Assembly (NCBI GenBank): GCA_022828595.1
Contig: JAKGHH010000005.1
Span: forward strand, 61,499,655 to 61,563,654
Origin: Nelumbo lutea
Lineage: Eukaryota; Streptophyta; Magnoliopsida; Proteales; Nelumbonaceae
Length of the DNA: 64,000 bases
Direction: 5' to 3'
Of the stretch, positions 60,757 through 64,000 are shown piece by piece. Position numbers and translations under genes: made by a program. Within the stretch, counting starts at the first letter, position 1. Each line of letters begins with the position of its first letter. The notes under the pieces were generated by a model. It did no database searches and was not told the DNA's origin. It worked only from the letters and a program-made list of their open reading frames with translations.

Positions 60757-61437
60757 ACACCAAAATGGAGAGATGCTATGAGGACTGAAATAGAAGCCCT
60801 TCATAAAGACAATACCTATGATATCGTTAACTTGCTAGTTGGGAAGGAACCTGTTGGGTGCAAGTGGGTTCTCACTATCAAGTATCGTGCAGATGGGTCA
60901 ATTGAGAGGTATAAGGCTGGTCTTGTTGGTTGCTTGGGGATATAATCAGGTATATGGGATATATTACATTGAGACTTTTTTTTTGATAAATTATTACATT
61001 GAGACTTTTCTCTAGTTGCTAAAATGACTTCGGTGAGTTCTTTTATCCTTAGCAGTGAGTTGTGATTGGCCTCTATATAAATTTGATGTTAAGAATGCAT
61101 TCTGAATGGTGATCTTACTGAAGAGGTATATATGTCCCTTCCTCCTAATATATATGGCAAGGAGATGCAAGGTAAGTTGTGCTTATTGAAGAAACCACTT
61201 TATGGCCTGAAACAATGTCCACGTGCTTGATTTGATAGGTTTAGGGCTGCTTTTGTTCAGTTCAACTACACTCAAACTCAACTAGATCATATCCTCTTTG
61301 TTAAGAGAAGAAACACCCTAGTGACATTCTTTATTGTTTATGTAGATAATATTGTGGTTACTAGCAGTGATACAGAAGACATTAGTGCTCTCGAGAAGTT
61401 TCTCAACCAGAAAGAACAACTTTTAGAGGGGAAGGTG
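60757..61437 (+). pseudogene. copia-1 reverse transcriptase remnant
   Basis: Carries WRDAMRTEIEALHKDNTYDI, GCKWVLTIKYRADGSIERYK, GDLTEEVYM, PLYGLKQCPRA and the catalytic motif as YVDN instead of YVDD (about 61,339-61,350). Lesions include a stop after PRA (TGA for Trp) and a micro-insertion at 60,980-60,992. The frame ends near 61,437, where the LINE begins. Confidence 0.85.
60962..61009. mobile_element. poly(T)-GATA micro-insertion with 18-bp duplication in copia-1
   Basis: TATTACATTGAGACTTTT is present twice (60,962-60,979 and 60,992-61,009), separated by TTTTTGATAAAT. The first copy fits the reverse transcriptase reading frame. As at 19.9 kb, the inserted piece is T(n)GATA between a long direct repeat. 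Confidence 0.6.
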
Positions 61438-61469
61438 TGGGCATAGCTAATGGTTGTGTTGAAAAGGAG

Positions 61470-61808
61470 AGAGAGCTTCAGTTGAGAAAAAAGCAAGAGG
61501 AGGAGTTAGAGAGAATCTAGAATCTAATATGTAATCTTCTTAAGGAATACACACAAAGGGAGGGGTTGTGTATGGTTTCTAAGAATGTTGACAAAAACTG
61601 TGAAAAGGAGGGGGTAGAGCTACTCTTGAAAAAATTGCAGGATGAAGAATTAGAGAGGATTTGGGGGCAAATCAGTGAACTATTGGAGGAGTATAAGACC
61701 ATAGAGGATTATTTGGAGGAAAACACATATGAGAATGGGAACCCAAAAAACTGTCCAAGCACCCGGGAGTGGGAAATAATAGAAAGAAAAAGAAAAGAAC
61801 TGAGGTAA
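61470..61808 (+). pseudogene. LINE ORF1-like remnant, coiled coil
   Basis: Glu/Lys/Leu-rich frame. The pattern KKQEEELERI...NLLKEY is followed about 135 bases later by KKLQDEELERIWGQISELLEEY, so the region looks internally duplicated. No CCHC knuckle is seen. It contains a stop near 61,518. Confidence 0.5.
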
Positions 61809-61922
61809 AGAGGTTGATTTCAGATATAGAAGGGGACATTGAGTTTAGTGGCAGAAGGGGAAGAAGAAAGACTCCCAAGTAGGAACCTTTAACCTTAGTT
61901 GGGCTCTAAAACTTTGTTTCCC

Positions 61923-62621
61923 ATGAAAATCATCAGTTGGAATGTGAGGGGCTTAGGGAGCGCAAGGAAAATGAGGTTAATTAAAGACCTGCTCAGAAGG
62001 AATAGGCCCGATATAGTGATGCTACAAGAGACCAAATTAGTCAAATTTGACAAAAGATGGGCCAGAAGTGTGTGGAAGTCAAAAGGAATAAGTTGGGCCT
62101 TTGCACCCTCTTGGGGGGCTTCAAGGGGTATTGTCACATTGTGGAGAGAGAATGTTGTAGAGGCAGAGGAGGAGTTAATGGGAAACTTTTCGATGTCTGT
62201 AAAGTTCAAGTCGGTAAACGATGGTTTCTTTTGGGTGTTGACCAATGTGTATGGCCCTAATATCTATAGAGAGAGGAATGAATTTTGGGAAGAGTTATAT
62301 GGAATCCAAGGGCTATGGGAGGGTCCTTGGTGTTTGGGTGGCGATTTTAATGTATTACGCTTTGTTAATGAGACAAATAAACCCCAACAGCTCATTACAG
62401 TTAGTATGAGAAAATTTAATGATTTTATTAATTGTAGTGAGCTTAAAGAGCTTCCTCTTGTGCAGGGCCTTTTTACTTTGTCCAACTTCCAAGAAAGCCC
62501 CACTTGCTCGAAGCTTGATAGATTCCTTTTTAACAAAAGTTGGGAAAATCATTGGAGAGACTTGCTATCCAAAGCTCTACCTAGAGTTACCTCCGACCAT
62601 TGTCCCATTGAGCTAGAATAA
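61923..62621 (+). pseudogene. LINE apurinic/apyrimidinic-type endonuclease
   Basis: From ATG 61,923 an open frame of 232 codons: MKIISWNVRGLGS, VMLQETK (catalytic Glu), VYGPN, GGDFNV (catalytic Asp/Asn), then TSDHCPIEL, all hallmark motifs of the exonuclease-endonuclease-phosphatase fold used for target nicking. It ends at TAA (62,619-62,621), where an intact ORF2 would continue into reverse transcriptase, so this stop separates the two domains. Confidence 0.85.
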
Positions 62622-64000
62622 GAACCTTTCAAAAGTGGACCCAAACCCTTTAGATTCGAAAATATGTGGCTGACACACCCAAATTTTGTAAAAAAGATTG
62701 AGGAATGGTGGAATCAAGATATAAGGGGGTGAAGTGGAAAGGGGTAAGGTTTCATAAGAAGTTGAAAATCCTGAGGGAGAACTTAAGAGAATGGAATAGG
62801 GACCTTTTTGAGAGAATAAGGGAACAAAAATCCAATCTGATGACCCAAATAGAGGACCGGATGAGAAGGAATCTCAACAAACCATGAATACTCAAGAAAG
62901 AGAATTAAGGTGGAGGTTGAAAAAGGAATTAGAGGAGGTTCTTTTGCGAGAAGATATATCTTGGAGGTAGAAATCTAGGCATAAATGGATAAAGGAAGGG
63001 GACAGGAATACCAAATTTTTTCATGAGATGGCCAATGGAAGAAGGAAGAACTTGGTGACTAAACTTGAAGTGGATGATGTGGAGTTGGACTCCCAAGAGG
63101 AAATAGCCAATTGTTTTGAAACGCACTTCAAATCTATATCAAGGAAACCTCTAACTAATCGAGTGAAGTTGGCTGGGTTGGGTTGGCCTACACTGTCTGA
63201 AGAGATGAAATTGTGGTTGAAAAGGAGTTTTGAGGAGGAGGAAATACGACAAGCAATTTTTTCAATGGATAGATCTAAGGCACCAGGGCCAAATGGCTTT
63301 ACTATGGCTTTCTTTCAAAACTGTTAGAACATAATTAAAGGAGACTTGTTAGAAATTTTCAAAGAATTTGAGGAATAGTCTGTCATTAGCCGTGGAGTAA
63401 ATGCCACTTTCCTACCCCTGGTCCCTAAGAAGAAAGAGGCCAAACATCCCAAAGATTTTAGGACAATTAGCTTGATAACAAGCATCTATACGATACTGAC
63501 AAACATCTTATTTTTGAGGATCAAAAAGGCTCTTCCCCCCATCATAAGTCAAGCTCAAGGTACTTTTTTTCATGGTAGACAAATAGTTGACCAAATTTTA
63601 ATAGCAAATGAAAGTGTGGAAGAGATGAGAAGATTGGGTAGGTAAGGTTTTGTTTGCAAATTGGATCTTGAAAAGGCCTATGATTTAGTGGATTGGAGTT
63701 TTCTGTTAGAGGTGCTCAGAAAGTGTGGTTTTGGGGATAGACGGTGCAAGTGGATAGGTGGTTGTTTGACGTCTTTCCATTACTCAATTTTAGCAATGGA
63801 GAAGTAAAGGATTTTTTCCCTGCATGTAGGGACTTGAGACAAGGTGATCCATTGTCCCCTTTCCTTTTCACATTGGTTGTTGATGTTTTTAGTAGACTTT
63901 TGTCAAAAGCAGACAAGGTTGGATTGATAAGAGGATGGAGATTAGGAAGAAATCAAGTTCCGGTTACCCACCTTTAGTTTGCAGATGATATCATAATCTT
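62622..64000 (+). pseudogene. LINE reverse transcriptase, partial and broken
   Basis: Fragments in shifting frames: KLKILRENLREWNRDLF, RSKAPGPNGFTMAFFQ, FRTISLITSIYTILTN, CKLDLEKAYDLVDWSF, RQGDPLSPFLFTLVVDVFSR, and LxFADDII at the right edge with a stop just before FADD (TAG for Gln). Stops occur near 62,885, 63,325, 63,376 and 63,642, and a frameshift near 63,740. Motif order matches L1-type reverse transcriptase. Confidence 0.85.

Larger units (their letters stand above)
49941..61437 (+). mobile_element. copia-1: plus-strand Ty1/copia element, interrupted and decayed
   Basis: The order is 5' LTR end, primer binding site, gag, protease, integrase, reverse transcriptase, then truncation by a LINE. 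Inside it are a DNA element (52,232-53,199) and a solo LTR (53,702-59,752) that carries copia-2. The left border of the 5' LTR could not be fixed. The LTR must end at 50,379, just before the primer binding site. The 3' part (RNase H, 3' LTR) is not in this window. Many stops and frameshifts show it is old. Confidence 0.85.
61438..64000 (+). mobile_element. L1-type LINE, truncated by the window end
   Basis: Order: a charged coiled-coil-like ORF1 remnant, endonuclease, reverse transcriptase up to the catalytic FADD at the right edge. It starts within copia-1 reverse transcriptase. The exact 5' junction (about 61,425-61,445) and target duplication cannot be fixed because the 3' end is outside the window. 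Confidence 0.85.

Noticed and set aside
1..64000. tRNA, rRNA, conserved microRNA precursors and CRISPR arrays
   Set aside because: No tRNA box pair, rRNA segment, known conserved plant microRNA core or spaced direct-repeat array was seen on reading both strands; a covariance-model search would be decisive for tRNAs and microRNAs.

Overview
This is nuclear DNA from a flowering plant. The coding sequence has spliced introns with GT/AG borders, one gene encodes a plant-specific filament-like protein, another is an auxin-responsive SAUR gene, and the rest is AT-rich intergenic DNA full of MITEs, Ty1/copia elements and LINEs. Long introns and large intergenic spaces suit a woody dicot or magnoliid-type genome, but the species cannot be read from the sequence. 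There is no CRISPR array, operon or prokaryotic feature.

Layout. 1-10,600: intergenic, with the cut end of a hAT-like MITE at the left edge, three copies of a Tourist-like MITE and a 477-bp hAT-type element with a perfect 8-bp target duplication. 10,600-19,700: the one large intact gene, a filament-like plant protein (FPP, 1082 residues, five coding exons, about 2.1-kb intron in the 5' leader). 19,700-26,800: intergenic, with two adjacent Tourist-like MITEs, a tiny poly(T) retro-insertion and weak LINE-like and LTR-like remnants. 26,801-29,384: a short, internally deleted copia element (minus strand) with matching target duplications. 29,400-40,600: intergenic with two more MITEs. 40,640-40,954: intact intronless SAUR gene (minus strand). 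42,717-42,976: a hAT-like MITE. 44,700-46,600: three coding-like patches of unknown identity. 47,960-48,770: remnants of non-LTR elements.

50,000-64,000 is a deeply nested transposon pile. A plus-strand copia element (copia-1) is interrupted by an approximately 970-bp GGCCT-rich DNA element, by a solo LTR and by an L1-type LINE that runs off the right edge. The solo LTR is itself interrupted by a minus-strand copia element (copia-2), and copia-2 carries a 314-bp hAT-like MITE. Target duplications define three of these insertions exactly (CACAT, TAAGT, GTGCAAAG), so the order of events can be read directly.

Only two genes look functional: the FPP gene, a coiled-coil protein of a family linked to the cytoskeleton, nuclear matrix attachment and vesicle tethering, and the SAUR gene, auxin-induced cell expansion. 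They are about 21 kb apart and nothing suggests joint function. I found no convincing new biochemical system. The most informative material is the transposon stratigraphy, the shared target octamer of two MITEs, the poly(T) micro-insertions and the unidentified coding-like patches.
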